64,000 nt of DNA, taken from NCBI RefSeq assembly GCF_033439725.1, contig NW_026944385.1, positions 806,001 to 870,000 on the forward strand, written 5' to 3'. A program made the position numbers and the translations under genes. Positions 44,650-53,737 of this stretch are shown here, piece by piece. The stretch comes from Neurospora tetraspora. Lineage: Eukaryota > Ascomycota > Sordariomycetes > Sordariales > Sordariaceae. Position 1 is the first letter of the stretch; each line of letters begins with the position of its first letter. The notes below the pieces were generated by a model, which ran no database searches, was not told where the DNA came from, and worked only from the letters and a program-made list of their open reading frames with translations.

Positions 44650-45244
44650 ATGGCCTCCCTCCTGCCCATCATCGACGACATCCTCCCCATGATCCTGCCC
44701 TCTTCCATTTCCGTCACCAGAAAAACCGATATAATCCCCCCAATACCCCCGGTCATCGGGACCGCCGACGGAAAAAGTCATCGAGTGCGCGTTTACAGCC
44801 GGGATGCAGTGGTTAATAAGTTGGATAAGGTTTGCTCAACGGGTATGCTTTTTTTTTTCGTCCATCACATAAACTTATGTTGTTGCTGCACTTGGTCACT
44901 TGGTAACTATAGCGAGAGAAAAAAAAGTCCTCATCCTCTCCCCCAACTCCTACTCCACCGTGCGCCACTACGGCGAACAAGACGCCATCATCTACGTCGC
45001 CTCGGGCAGCGGCGTGCTGCTGACAGCGCCCAAAGACGAAGTGGAAGGCAGCGAACCGGAACGGCATGAGCTTGGCCAGGGTGACTTTGCTGCCGTCCCG
45101 GCTTGGACTGAACACCAGGTTTTGAACGAGTCGGCGGAGCAGGATGCGCATTGGGTGATTATTCGCAGTGGGGGTCATCCGGTTGAGGTGCATCTTAAGG
45201 GATGGGGGAGGGGGAAGGCTGAGTATCCGCCTTCGAGGGCCTGA
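44650..45244 (+). CDS. Single-domain cupin protein
   Basis: Two exons (44650..44842, 44913..45244) give 174 aa. The intron is short, with a GTATGC donor and a T-rich stretch near its 5' end. The start at 44650 (MASLLPII) is chosen because it begins the conserved-looking part; an in-frame Met six codons upstream is equally possible. The cupin barrel is in exon 2: first motif HYGEQDAIIYVASGSG, second motif GDFAAVPAWTEHQVLN, which fits the G-x5-P...H-x3-N pattern with its metal-ligand histidine. Motif 1 has one histidine where two are usual, so metal binding may be incomplete. Cupins range from dioxygenases to isomerases; the reaction is not predictable. Its 3' end is 124 bp from the convergent hydrolase gene. 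Confidence 0.82.
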
Positions 45245-45368
45245 GTTGGTGATTTTGTTTATGCTTGCTTAATGTGGGTTTTGATGATATCTAGCGAGGA
45301 GTGCGGTGCGGTTGTGAGGAAAGTTAATATACCCTTTGTTTTTTGTCCCCTTTGGTAAACAAGATCCA

Positions 45369-47228
45369 TCAAGACACTATTTCAACCGCATCTCCCCCAC
45401 CATCCCACCCCCCAATAACCTCCAACACCGGCCTCAACGTCTCCTCACTCTCAAACATCTGCGCATGATCCAACCGCGGATACCAAACGATCTCCACCCC
45501 ATTCCCCATTCTCTTGCGCATCATCTGTCCCTTCCCCCTCCCTTTCCACTCAACACCCTCACCCTCACCCAAACCACCATCATCTCCAGATCCCCCCCAT
45601 CCCAAATACCCCCTCACGCTCTTGCTATCAACAATCAGATCCCTTCCCGCCAGACAAACCACCACCCTTTTTTTCCCGTCCCCTTCAAGGAAAGCAACCA
45701 AGTCCTCCCTCCACAGAATATTCTGCCTCCAGAAAAATCCTCTTCCCAACGCCCTCGCTATCCCCAAATCGGTACTAGCAAAGTACCACAGCTGCCACTC
45801 ATTCGCACTCCTCGGCGCGCGGCGGGTGAAGTTGTACGCTACCGAGGGTAAATGAAGACAAATAGAAACAGGGTCGGTGAGGATGAGGGTATTCGTCAGG
45901 GACGCTAGACTCTTGCCTTTTCCACTACCTTCCTTCGTCTTCGCAGAGGGATCAGATGGAGTAACAATAAAAGGCCTAGTCGACCTCAGTATAGGCGCCA
46001 CAAGCGTGCTCCCGTACGAGTGCGTCACGAGCGTGAAGCCTTTATCCAGCGGAAACCCGCCATCTCCGCTATTGTGGTAGGCTAGAACGGCTTCCAACTC
46101 CCTCAAAAACTCCCCGTGGGTAAGCACAGCCGGCAGCTCCGGTCCGGAGCCCGTAAGTCGAGAGGAAATGGGGAGGAGCTCAATGGCTAGGATGCCTATT
46201 TGTCCATCATCTTCCTTCCCTTTTAGGGCGTGCGAGGATTTGAGTGAGCTGAGAAGAGTAGTGTAGCTCCAGAGGCCAATGCCGATGCCGTGGATGAAGA
46301 CCACCGGCGGTTGGGTGCGTGATCGGTGCGGACGGAGGTAGTAGCTGAGGTGCTGGGTGGGCGAAGTGTGGTGTCGGAGACTGGAGGGGATCAGGGGGAT
46401 GGAATGTTGGAGGCGTGGTGGGAAGAGGGTGGTTGTTGTCTTGGCTGGTGTTGATGTCGGGGATGCCGCTGCCCCTTCTGCTGTTGGTGACCGAGACCGT
46501 GAAGACCGAGACCGAGACCGAGACGGTCGGTAGTGCGTATACCCACACCACGCCAACATGAAATGCGTAACCAGATCCAACAGCGCAATAACGCCGTACC
46601 AGACCACACTTCGGTACCGGGTATCGATCGCATCGAACGTCAGCCGCAAAGAAGTAGCAGTACCCCGGCCTGGCGGGAGTTTCCGACCGAGGAGGCCTTC
46701 GATCTTGGCCAGGTACGATTCCAGCTCTTCCTTAATATCTTCATTGTCGCCTTTTGTCTCCCCGTCCCTGTCAAAGAAGGCCCAGAGCAAGAACTCCCGA
46801 ACATTCTCCCTCTTCACTTCCTCCACATCCGCTCCTAGGAACCATAGCTTCAGGTACTCATCCCAATCCGTCGTGCTGTCCAAGGCCCTGTCGAAGAGCT
46901 CTTCCCGCTCCTTTCGACCGGGTAAGGGGGGGTGTACGGCTTCATGTGTGAGGCTGAACTTGTGCGGGAGGTAGAGGGTGGTGATGTAGATCAGCTCGGT
47001 TGTGAGGAGAAGTGAGAGGAGGAGGATAGTGGTGGGGGAGGTGAGGAGGGCGAGGAGCGAGGGAGGGATGAAGGAGGCGATTTGCTGCACATAGGAGATT
47101 AAGGGAGAGGGAGGGTAGCGGAGGGTGACAGCCGTAAAGAGGAGGACGGTTTCGATGAGGGGAGCGTATTGGAGGAGGAGGATGCAAACGCGGATGAAGA
47201 TGAGGCGCGGAAAGGTGTCGTCTACCAT
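45369..47228 (-). CDS. Membrane-anchored alpha/beta hydrolase, 619 aa
   Basis: Single exon. The N-terminal ~90 residues have two or three hydrophobic helices (IFIRVCILLLQYAPLIETVL; TILLLSLLLTTELIYITTLY), and a further one lies near residue 215 (YGVIALLDLVTHFMLAW). A Ser/Arg-rich linker precedes the hydrolase core: PVVFIHGIGIGLW (oxyanion loop), the nucleophile elbow in VTHSYGS (H-S-Y-G, a variant of G-x-S-x-G), CLAGRDLIVD for the acid and RLDHAQMF for the histidine. A helical charged segment about residues 105-200 sits between the membrane part and the core. This matches a widespread fungal family of unknown substrate, probably lipid-directed given the anchor. It converges on the cupin gene. 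It shares only the fold with the hydrolases at 13.2 and 19.2 kb. Confidence 0.85.
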   Translation of the reverse strand: MVDDTFPRLIFIRVCILLLQYAPLIETVLLFTAVTLRYPPSPLISYVQQIASFIPPSLLALLTSPTTILLLSLLLTTELIYITTLYLPHKFSLTHEAVHPPLPGRKEREELFDRALDSTTDWDEYLKLWFLGADVEEVKRENVREFLLWAFFDRDGETKGDNEDIKEELESYLAKIEGLLGRKLPPGRGTATSLRLTFDAIDTRYRSVVWYGVIALLDLVTHFMLAWCGYTHYRPSRSRSRSSRSRSPTAEGAAASPTSTPAKTTTTLFPPRLQHSIPLIPSSLRHHTSPTQHLSYYLRPHRSRTQPPVVFIHGIGIGLWSYTTLLSSLKSSHALKGKEDDGQIGILAIELLPISSRLTGSGPELPAVLTHGEFLRELEAVLAYHNSGDGGFPLDKGFTLVTHSYGSTLVAPILRSTRPFIVTPSDPSAKTKEGSGKGKSLASLTNTLILTDPVSICLHLPSVAYNFTRRAPRSANEWQLWYFASTDLGIARALGRGFFWRQNILWREDLVAFLEGDGKKRVVVCLAGRDLIVDSKSVRGYLGWGGSGDDGGLGEGEGVEWKGRGKGQMMRKRMGNGVEIVWYPRLDHAQMFESEETLRPVLEVIGGWDGGGDAVEIVS

Positions 47229-48577
47229 TATGGCGGTTGGTACTGATTGAAGCCTTAATCCTTGTGCCCTGTCAACTTGTTGACGCCGTGGGTATAGTGG
47301 TGTTTTTATTCGGGTGCGTTCATGCGCGAGTCAGCATCTTGCGAGAACTGTTGTGGTCCGAGTTGGTGTTCAAAATAGTCAACAAAATGCACGCCGCAAA
47401 TCCCAAAGCAAAGAAATGTCATTCCACTGAAGATCCCAAAACGAAATACCGAAAGAAGAATGTTCCCAACAGAAATGGCAACTGGTGAGAATGACTAGGT
47501 TTCAAGCGAGAAAAGAGTTAGGGCTCCGTTCAAATACTGCCGATTGGCCCAGACCCCAGGCGGCCCATATGACGTCATTGTAGGCATCTCCGTGCGTCTC
47601 CTTGTTTACTTTCCCCTGGGCTGTCGGCGTTCGAGGAAGGGCACAAAAGGTATGAGTCACTCTTGGGTGAATATGAAGTTCACCGTTTCACTTCAGCTTT
47701 GAAGTGAATGTCCGGGTGTAGGTGCCAGTTGCCATCTCAAGAGATAGGCCTCAGCCCTCGGATGGAGCCTTGCTTGTATGAGACAGGATATCTCACTTAC
47801 GTGAAACTCTGCTTGTTCTGCAACTTCAGGTTGCGTCTGGCGTCTGGTGCGCCATCAGGCGAGCAAACTGTTGTTTAGTTCCTTGTGTTAGTTCTAGTCA
47901 GCATTGGTCTTCATAACTATCACCGTTTATCATGGCACCAGAGCATTTAAATCCACTCAGAAGTGTGCGTGCACCAATCCGTTAGTGGCTTTCGTGGAAC
48001 ATTTGCTGTCAAAGATCGCTTTGAGATCTCATAGGCGGCCCGGCTGACTTGATCGAACGTCAACACTCCGCATAGCCCATATGGCGCAAACGAATTAGCA
48101 ATGAGGTCGTCTATTGGTAACTAGGTGTGATATACCGCTTGTCTGGTCTACTTATGGCTCTATGATGCGGCTTGCGGCCTTCCAAGATAATGGCGTTCTA
48201 TATCTGGCAAGGTAACTTCATGGTAACTTCATAGTAGCTTCTAAACATGCTCGTAACATGGTCGGCAAACTACAGACCAGTGTCTCCGTGCACGGTATTA
48301 GGGAGTAACCATGAATAGCACGGAGACCTGGAGCTTCACATTAAAAGTTGTTCAGTTGTCGTGCACACCATACTTCGTGCTGGTCGTGAAAAGGAGCCGT
48401 CCGGATGGTCCCAACAGACTTCATGGGAGTGCTCGTATGCGTATCAATGCTCGAGGCAGCTACCGGCGGCGAGAACCCAGTGGAATATGTATTGATAGTT
48501 CAAAGTACTCCAGTAAAGGATGACAACAGCATCTCGTGGAGTCGTAATTTCCATTTCGCCAAGTGTTGTTGGTGTCG
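47229..48577. other. Intergenic, 1.35 kb
   Basis: Promoter side of the membrane hydrolase and 3' flank of the coiled-coil gene. There is a perfect 9-bp hairpin at 47687..47708, which is within chance for a window this size. Open frames are under 85 codons and unconvincing. I see no transposon ends. Confidence 0.55.
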
Positions 48578-51500
48578 TTACTTCTGTCCGGTCTTGGAAT
48601 ACTGGATGCACTCTTCCAACGTCTGACACATGTCGGCCATGTTAGCTACGACAGTCGGTGGCGGGTTCCCTCGCTCGGCCATCTTATTTCGGTAATTCTG
48701 CATCGTTATGAGATGGTGCTGCAAGTCTTTCTCTGCAGCCGCCATGGCTTGCTTCAAGCTCTTCGGCTGAGGCTGAGTCCTACCAGAAGCATACACCTGA
48801 GTTCGTAGACTCGATATGTCGTTCGCCATTCTGGCCAGTTTTTGGCTCTGACTCTGAATCAGAGCCTTCTGTTCCCCGAACAGTGCTTTGATAAGCCCGG
48901 CGTCGACGGAAACGCTGGTGGTTGCTGATGAGTTGGATGTGTCGTCCGTCCGAGCACGATCCTTCTTCAAGTCCATCACTTCACTCTTAAGCACGTCAAC
49001 ATTATCAGAAATCATCTTCACGACACCCATGATCTCTTTGAGGTCGTCAGGGTTCGCAGTAGGTGGAGGTGCAATATCCCGTTGCGCCTGGCCTTCTTTT
49101 CTCAAATCGGACACCTCGTTGTTCAAGGCGTCGACCTTTTGCGAGATGGCAGCCAGGGCAGTCATTAGAGCTTCCGAGTCCCTAGACGGAGCAGCCCTAA
49201 AGGGTGTTGCAAGAACCCTCTTTTCCAGCTGTTGGTGCTGCAGGCGGAGGTCGAAGATTTCGCTCAGCACCAATGCGACGTTCGCCTTGACATCATCTAC
49301 AGAAAGCGAGATCTCGTCAATTCCACCGTGTTGCTGCTGTTTGCCTTCGACATTTTCCTTGATACACATGGTATCTTCCTGTACGAGAGCCATTATGTCC
49401 ACCATGGACTGGAATGAGTTGAAGAGGGTGCTCATCTCTCCATGGAGAGCGCTGACATCCGACTGGAACTTGCTAATGCTTCTTTCAAGCGGGCGAATCA
49501 CGGCAGCCGCCTTAAGCTGCCCCTCAGTGTCCGCCAGTTTCTTCTCGAGCGTGGAAACCATCTCTTTCCACCCAGCAACTTCTTCGTCCGAAGACAGGAC
49601 GGACGGATGGGGTGAGGGTCGCGGTCCGGGAGTGTCGGTCTTTTCTGAGACAGACGGAACCGAAACAACGGCCTCAGGAGGGTGAGAAGGTGCAGGGGAG
49701 TTGGTTGTGCTGAGCGAAGTGCCACTGCTTTCCGATGGGCCTGTGCTATTGGCAGTCCTAGGGTTATCGCGCTGCTGATCCTGGTTGTTGGGAGCAAATG
49801 ATTGACTGCTCAGTTGAGTAGTAGAGGCTGTGCGTCCCCTTTCCTTCGGCTTATACTGTGAGACTTGTTTGTGATGTTGGCAATCAGGGCAATTGTCAAG
49901 AAAACGGTCCATGTCCACCTCTATGCCATGCCACCAGTACTGGTCAAAAAGTTTTTTTCTAGTTTTTTGCTTCCCGAAATGTACCTCTTCGTGTCCGAGG
50001 TGACATTCCTGTATAACGTTCATTCGCAGCGGACCCTCTGGCACTACCAAGCGCCCTCTCCACAGTAAGAGACGCTCCCGAGTTAAATTGAACGGACTCC
50101 CCTTTTTATTAGACTGGGATCTGTACCCATGCAACTCCGAGCTCTTCTTATTGGCTTGCTCTAACTGATTCCTCAGTGTGAATCCGAAAACAAAGGGCGG
50201 AGCGGCTGGAGCTTGAACGGTTGATATGGTCGAGCTTGAAAGATGTGCGGTGCCCTTGCCTTCATCCATACGTTTAGAGTGGCGCATCTCCTCAAGTTTG
50301 CGTTCTTCCTGGCGATTTTGCTTGAGTCTCTCCTGCTCCTCGACTTCCATTCTTCTCTGATCGTCGACTCGCTTGTGCGCCTCGCGTTTGCGTTGCTCTT
50401 CGGCTTGCTTCTGAGCTTCGGCTTGCTTCTGAGCTTCGGCTTGCTTCTGAGCTTCGGCTTGCTTCTGAGCTTCGGCTTGCTTCTGAGCTTCGGCTTGCTT
50501 CTGAGCTTCGGCTTGCTTCTGAGCTTCGGCTTGATTGCGCTCCTCTTCAAGCCTTTTTTGCTCGAGTCGCTGCTGAGCTTCGGCCTGCTTGCGTTCCTCC
50601 TCGAGTCTCTGTTGCTCCTCGAGTCTCTTTTGCTCCTCAAGACGCTTCTTGGCTTCGGCCTGTTTGCGTTCCTCTTCGAGTCGCTTCCGAGCTTCTTCAG
50701 CCTGCTTCTGAGCTTGGGCTTGCTGGCGCTCCTCCTCGAGTCTCTTCTGCTCTTCAAGCTTCCACTGCTCCTCGAGCTTCTTCTGTTCCTCGAGTCGCTT
50801 TTGTTCTTCGAGGCGCTTCCGAGCTTCTTCCGCCTGTTGAGCTTCGACCCGCTTGCGTTTCTCTTCGAGTCGCTTCCGAGATTCTGTAGCCTGCTTCTGA
50901 GTCCTTTCGTCAAGTAGCCGGATTCGTTCTTGCTGTTGTCCATCAAGAGTCTGGAGTTCTTTGAGCTTCGCTTGCTCCTGAAGCTTCTGTTGATCAAGTT
51001 TCTGCTGCTCGAGTCGCTGCTTCTCCAACAACTGTTGGTGTTCTTGGACTTGTTTTTCAAGCTCGATTCTTTGTTGTTCGAGCTTTTGCACCTCAAGCCG
51101 ACGCTCCTGAATCTTCTGCTCCTTAAGCATCTCGTCCTCGAGCTGCCGTTGCTTGAGTTTCTGGTCCTCCATTTGCTGCTGCTTGAGCCTTTGTTGATCG
51201 TGTCTCTGTTGATCGTGACCTTGCTGCTTCTCCAGCTGGGATTGAGCACGGGGCGGGGTAGGTGGTCGAGGCGGCAATCCGGCAGGCGATCGAGGCGGGA
51301 ACGTCTCCTCGGAGCGCGGGCCCCGTGGTGGCAGCCGTTCTCCGGATTGATGCCATCCACGGTACTCATCCTCATATGACTGTCGTGATGGAGGACCCTG
51401 CTCCGGATGCCATTGTCGTGGTGAGTGTTGCTCTGGGTACCGTCCAGAGCTGTGATGCCGTTTGGGCGGGTGAAACTCGTCCTGGGCATATGGTGACCCC

Positions 51501-52276
51501 GATCGCTTCCGCAGCGGCATGGGATGTTGTGTGAATTCCCTGTTTAGTTCCCAGCCCGTACCGCCAGTTCGTGCTTCAGGCTTGACAGGCATGGTGGGAG
51601 GCGACCTCGAGCGAGCCGGCGGGAAGTGGTTCGGCGGCCTTTGGTGGTCAAGCGGGTCTTGACGATGGTTTTGAGGCCTGTTCCGTTGAGGGTTCTGGAG
51701 GCGTGGCTTTAGCCCAATGAGTAAGACGGGTATCTTGTTGAAATTGATACATTTACCCCTCATACTGCTGAAGAAAGCGTCGGCAGTGGAGAGTAGGTTT
51801 GGATCGGTAGGTTTGCCGGCGTTGTGGCTGGTAAGTTGAGGGCCGTACTGGTCCAGCCAGTTAATGAAGTCATCGACAACATGGGTAACGGGTGAGTTGT
51901 GAACACCGGTCAGGCCTTGCAGAGCAGTCTTTCGCGCGTCTACAAGCATATAGACCAACTCCCTGACGTAGCTAGGTTTGGTGCCGCTATAGCCTCTAGC
52001 CATGGCAGTCCAGAAGTTTTGTTGGCCCCAGAACTCGCCGCACCAGCAAAGGGCCTTGAAGAGTACGAACACATTATTGCCATACCTAAGTTCTGTCTTG
52101 AGCGACGGGTCCGCGTCAAATCGCAGAACTTCGGGGTCTTCCTCATCAGTGTAGGCTTTGGATATGAATCCAGCTGACCAGACCTCGTCGAAAGGGTGAT
52201 CTTCTTGTATCTCCGGGTCAAAGCCGTAAAGGACTGGGGGCCGGTTGAAAGACACCATGGCTGACGGCAACGTCAC
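48578..52276 (-). CDS. Coiled-coil protein with embedded gypsy-type integrase zinc-binding (H2C2) domain
   Basis: One uninterrupted frame of 1232 codons. Residues 1-200 form a compact region of unknown type (VLFKALCWCGEFWGQQNFWTAMA). A proline/arginine-rich linker follows to about 340, then about 330 residues of Gln/Glu/Arg/Lys coiled coil dominated by RLEEQ/E-Q-K units, including seven exact AEAQKQ repeats. At about 735-800 sits an H2C2 module: LLLWRGRLVVP, then ECHLGHEEVHFGKQKT (H-x6-H), YWWHGI, and CPDCQHHK (C-x2-C). That is the full zinc-binding set of Ty3/gypsy integrases. No reverse transcriptase or DDE core is visible. The C-terminal 400 residues are Ser/Pro-rich then coiled coil with helices spaced regularly. 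The N-terminal start could also be Met7. A structural or chromatin role is possible; the function is unknown. Confidence 0.8.
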   Translation of the reverse strand: MTLPSAMVSFNRPPVLYGFDPEIQEDHPFDEVWSAGFISKAYTDEEDPEVLRFDADPSLKTELRYGNNVFVLFKALCWCGEFWGQQNFWTAMARGYSGTKPSYVRELVYMLVDARKTALQGLTGVHNSPVTHVVDDFINWLDQYGPQLTSHNAGKPTDPNLLSTADAFFSSMRGKCINFNKIPVLLIGLKPRLQNPQRNRPQNHRQDPLDHQRPPNHFPPARSRSPPTMPVKPEARTGGTGWELNREFTQHPMPLRKRSGSPYAQDEFHPPKRHHSSGRYPEQHSPRQWHPEQGPPSRQSYEDEYRGWHQSGERLPPRGPRSEETFPPRSPAGLPPRPPTPPRAQSQLEKQQGHDQQRHDQQRLKQQQMEDQKLKQRQLEDEMLKEQKIQERRLEVQKLEQQRIELEKQVQEHQQLLEKQRLEQQKLDQQKLQEQAKLKELQTLDGQQQERIRLLDERTQKQATESRKRLEEKRKRVEAQQAEEARKRLEEQKRLEEQKKLEEQWKLEEQKRLEEERQQAQAQKQAEEARKRLEEERKQAEAKKRLEEQKRLEEQQRLEEERKQAEAQQRLEQKRLEEERNQAEAQKQAEAQKQAEAQKQAEAQKQAEAQKQAEAQKQAEAQKQAEEQRKREAHKRVDDQRRMEVEEQERLKQNRQEERKLEEMRHSKRMDEGKGTAHLSSSTISTVQAPAAPPFVFGFTLRNQLEQANKKSSELHGYRSQSNKKGSPFNLTRERLLLWRGRLVVPEGPLRMNVIQECHLGHEEVHFGKQKTRKKLFDQYWWHGIEVDMDRFLDNCPDCQHHKQVSQYKPKERGRTASTTQLSSQSFAPNNQDQQRDNPRTANSTGPSESSGTSLSTTNSPAPSHPPEAVVSVPSVSEKTDTPGPRPSPHPSVLSSDEEVAGWKEMVSTLEKKLADTEGQLKAAAVIRPLERSISKFQSDVSALHGEMSTLFNSFQSMVDIMALVQEDTMCIKENVEGKQQQHGGIDEISLSVDDVKANVALVLSEIFDLRLQHQQLEKRVLATPFRAAPSRDSEALMTALAAISQKVDALNNEVSDLRKEGQAQRDIAPPPTANPDDLKEIMGVVKMISDNVDVLKSEVMDLKKDRARTDDTSNSSATTSVSVDAGLIKALFGEQKALIQSQSQKLARMANDISSLRTQVYASGRTQPQPKSLKQAMAAAEKDLQHHLITMQNYRNKMAERGNPPPTVVANMADMCQTLEECIQYSKTGQK
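50401..50526 (-). repeat. 18-bp minisatellite, seven perfect copies
   Basis: Seven identical 18-bp units in the coiled-coil gene, each encoding six residues (AEAQKQ) on the minus strand. Unit length keeps the frame, so copy-number changes would only lengthen or shorten the helix. Confidence 0.95.
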
Positions 52277-52671
52277 CCTCTTGACAGAGGTCGTAGACGC
52301 TGCTTGTGTTGTGATTTAGATTTTGATGGCCCCGCAGCGCCGCCGGTTAGAAGAGGGCGCGGACTTTGCTCGCATTGACGAAGTGGGCGTCGAACTGTCG
52401 AGACTCGAGAACAGCTGGACGACGGTATGGTCCTGGACAGCAAACTGGTACCTAGGCGCACTGCTGTCAAGATGAGTATCAGCAGAGAAAATGCAAAATG
52501 AAAGAAGGAAGGCAATCAGCGTAAAAGCAAAAAAAAGAAAAATTCCAAGAGAGGAATCCCTGAAGGAAAAGAGAAAGGTTAGGTTAACGTCGTGATTCTA
52601 GAACTCGAGTGAAGTTCTCGGTGGAGAGAGCTGAGACAGAGGAGTGTCGATTTTGGATGTCAGTTTGGCCG

Positions 52672-53022
52672 TCACCGTGCGAGCAAATCCTTATCGGACC
52701 AGCCAAACAGAGGAGGGTTAGGGGCGACTAAAGCCATTAGACGCATCAAAGATAAGCTGTTTGCACTGTGTCCCGTCGGAATGACCTTCCAGTTTGACAA
52801 CAAGAACAACGGGCAAACGCCCAACTTTGATATGTCAAAATCTCTGAAGGACCACTCCCCAAGATCTTTCTTCCACTCATATCTTGGATCAATGTCGACA
52901 TCTGATGGTTTACAGGTTCCGTCCCCGCACAACCTACACAGTAGCAAGAGGTGAATGCAGGTTTCTCTAGACTGTGTGGATTCCAAGAATGTGGAGGCTT
53001 CTTTCCAGAAGTGGTGATCCAC
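52672..53022 (-). CDS. Possible small or decayed gene, 116 codons
   Basis: An open frame starting MDHHFWKEASTFLES with a C-x2-C-like pair (CRLCGDGTC) and the segment DPRYEWKKDLGEWSFRDFD. Its composition looks more protein-like than neighbouring frames: hydrophobic and charged residues alternate, and there is little low complexity. There is no recognisable family, and a stop follows directly after LLAR. An overlapping second frame on the same strand (52746..53303) shares the region, so at most one can be real. It could be a lone exon of a longer gene, a remnant, or chance. Confidence 0.25.
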   Translation of the reverse strand: MDHHFWKEASTFLESTQSRETCIHLLLLCRLCGDGTCKPSDVDIDPRYEWKKDLGEWSFRDFDISKLGVCPLFLLSNWKVIPTGHSANSLSLMRLMALVAPNPPLFGWSDKDLLAR

Positions 53023-53454
53023 AGTGGCCAGCTGGCGGTCGTCCGAACTTCAACCTTTTTTGACATCTGCACCCGACTCTGACCAGACGACGGCGGGCGG
53101 GAAAGAGCCTGGGTATCATCACCAGGTACGTCAGTCTTGCGTCCGGCGCGAGTGTCTAATGGTGATGACGGGATACAGCGCGCAATCTCAAGGCGGTTCT
53201 GTTCTTCAGGCCGCCCGTTTGACGTATGAGCAGTGGCCGAGTCATTGGTCTGGAAGGAACATTCAGCGCGACAGAGTGTTCGAAAGAGCAAGCCAGATTT
53301 CAACGCCGTGGTTCCCTGTCCTTATACCGTATACTTTCGGGTTATTCGTGGTCATGAATGACCCATAACATTAGGCTATGCCTTCATATTCGGTTTTCTT
53401 CCCGCGTTCCGACGTCACTGGTATCCCGAACCCCAGGGCCCAAATCCAGGGACC

Positions 53455-53500
53455 ACGGGACGGTTGATCAGGGGTCCCGTCGTCCCGTATTCTCGGGACG
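53455..53500. other. Cluster of GGGAC/GTCCC inverted repeats
   Basis: ACGGGACG (53455..53462) pairs with CGTCCCGT (53481..53488), and CGTCCCG (53481..53487) also pairs with CGGGACG (53494..53500) across a 6-nt loop. The two hairpins are mutually exclusive because they share the middle arm. Further GGGACC and GGTCCC words flank them. The role is unknown; it could be a mobile-element scar. Confidence 0.5.
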
Positions 53501-53737
53501 CCGGTCCTCTGCATTTGGTCAATCCAACCATGTGACATTTATCGGTATCGGTCCACGTTGGGCTTCACCTCACCTTGGACCTTTGGTTTGGGACGAACCC
53601 CCTCCTGGAAAGAGCCCAAGTGTCTGGAGCCTGACTGATGTAAAGTAAACGTCGCGGCAAATAACTTGCGCTGAAGATTCGATGTTCAGTCGTTGCCAGT
53701 GCTTCCACCATTTCCGATGTTGTTGCTTCTGGCGCTG

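Larger units (their letters stand above)
52277..53737. other. Intergenic, upstream of the coiled-coil gene
   Basis: Contains a possible small open frame (52672..53022) and a GGGAC/GTCCC hairpin cluster, both listed separately. The first 300 bp are likely the coiled-coil gene promoter and leader. No other feature is supported. Confidence 0.5.

Noticed and set aside
47687-47708. Perfect 9-bp hairpin (TTCACTTCA / TGAAGTGAA, 4-nt loop)
   Set aside because: About one such hairpin is expected by chance in 64 kb, and no U-tract or gene end is near.
50243-50917. Leucine-rich hydrophobic plus-strand frame (repeated LLLSFG)
   Set aside because: It looks like a membrane protein but is only the reverse complement of the AEAQKQ and RLEEQ codons.
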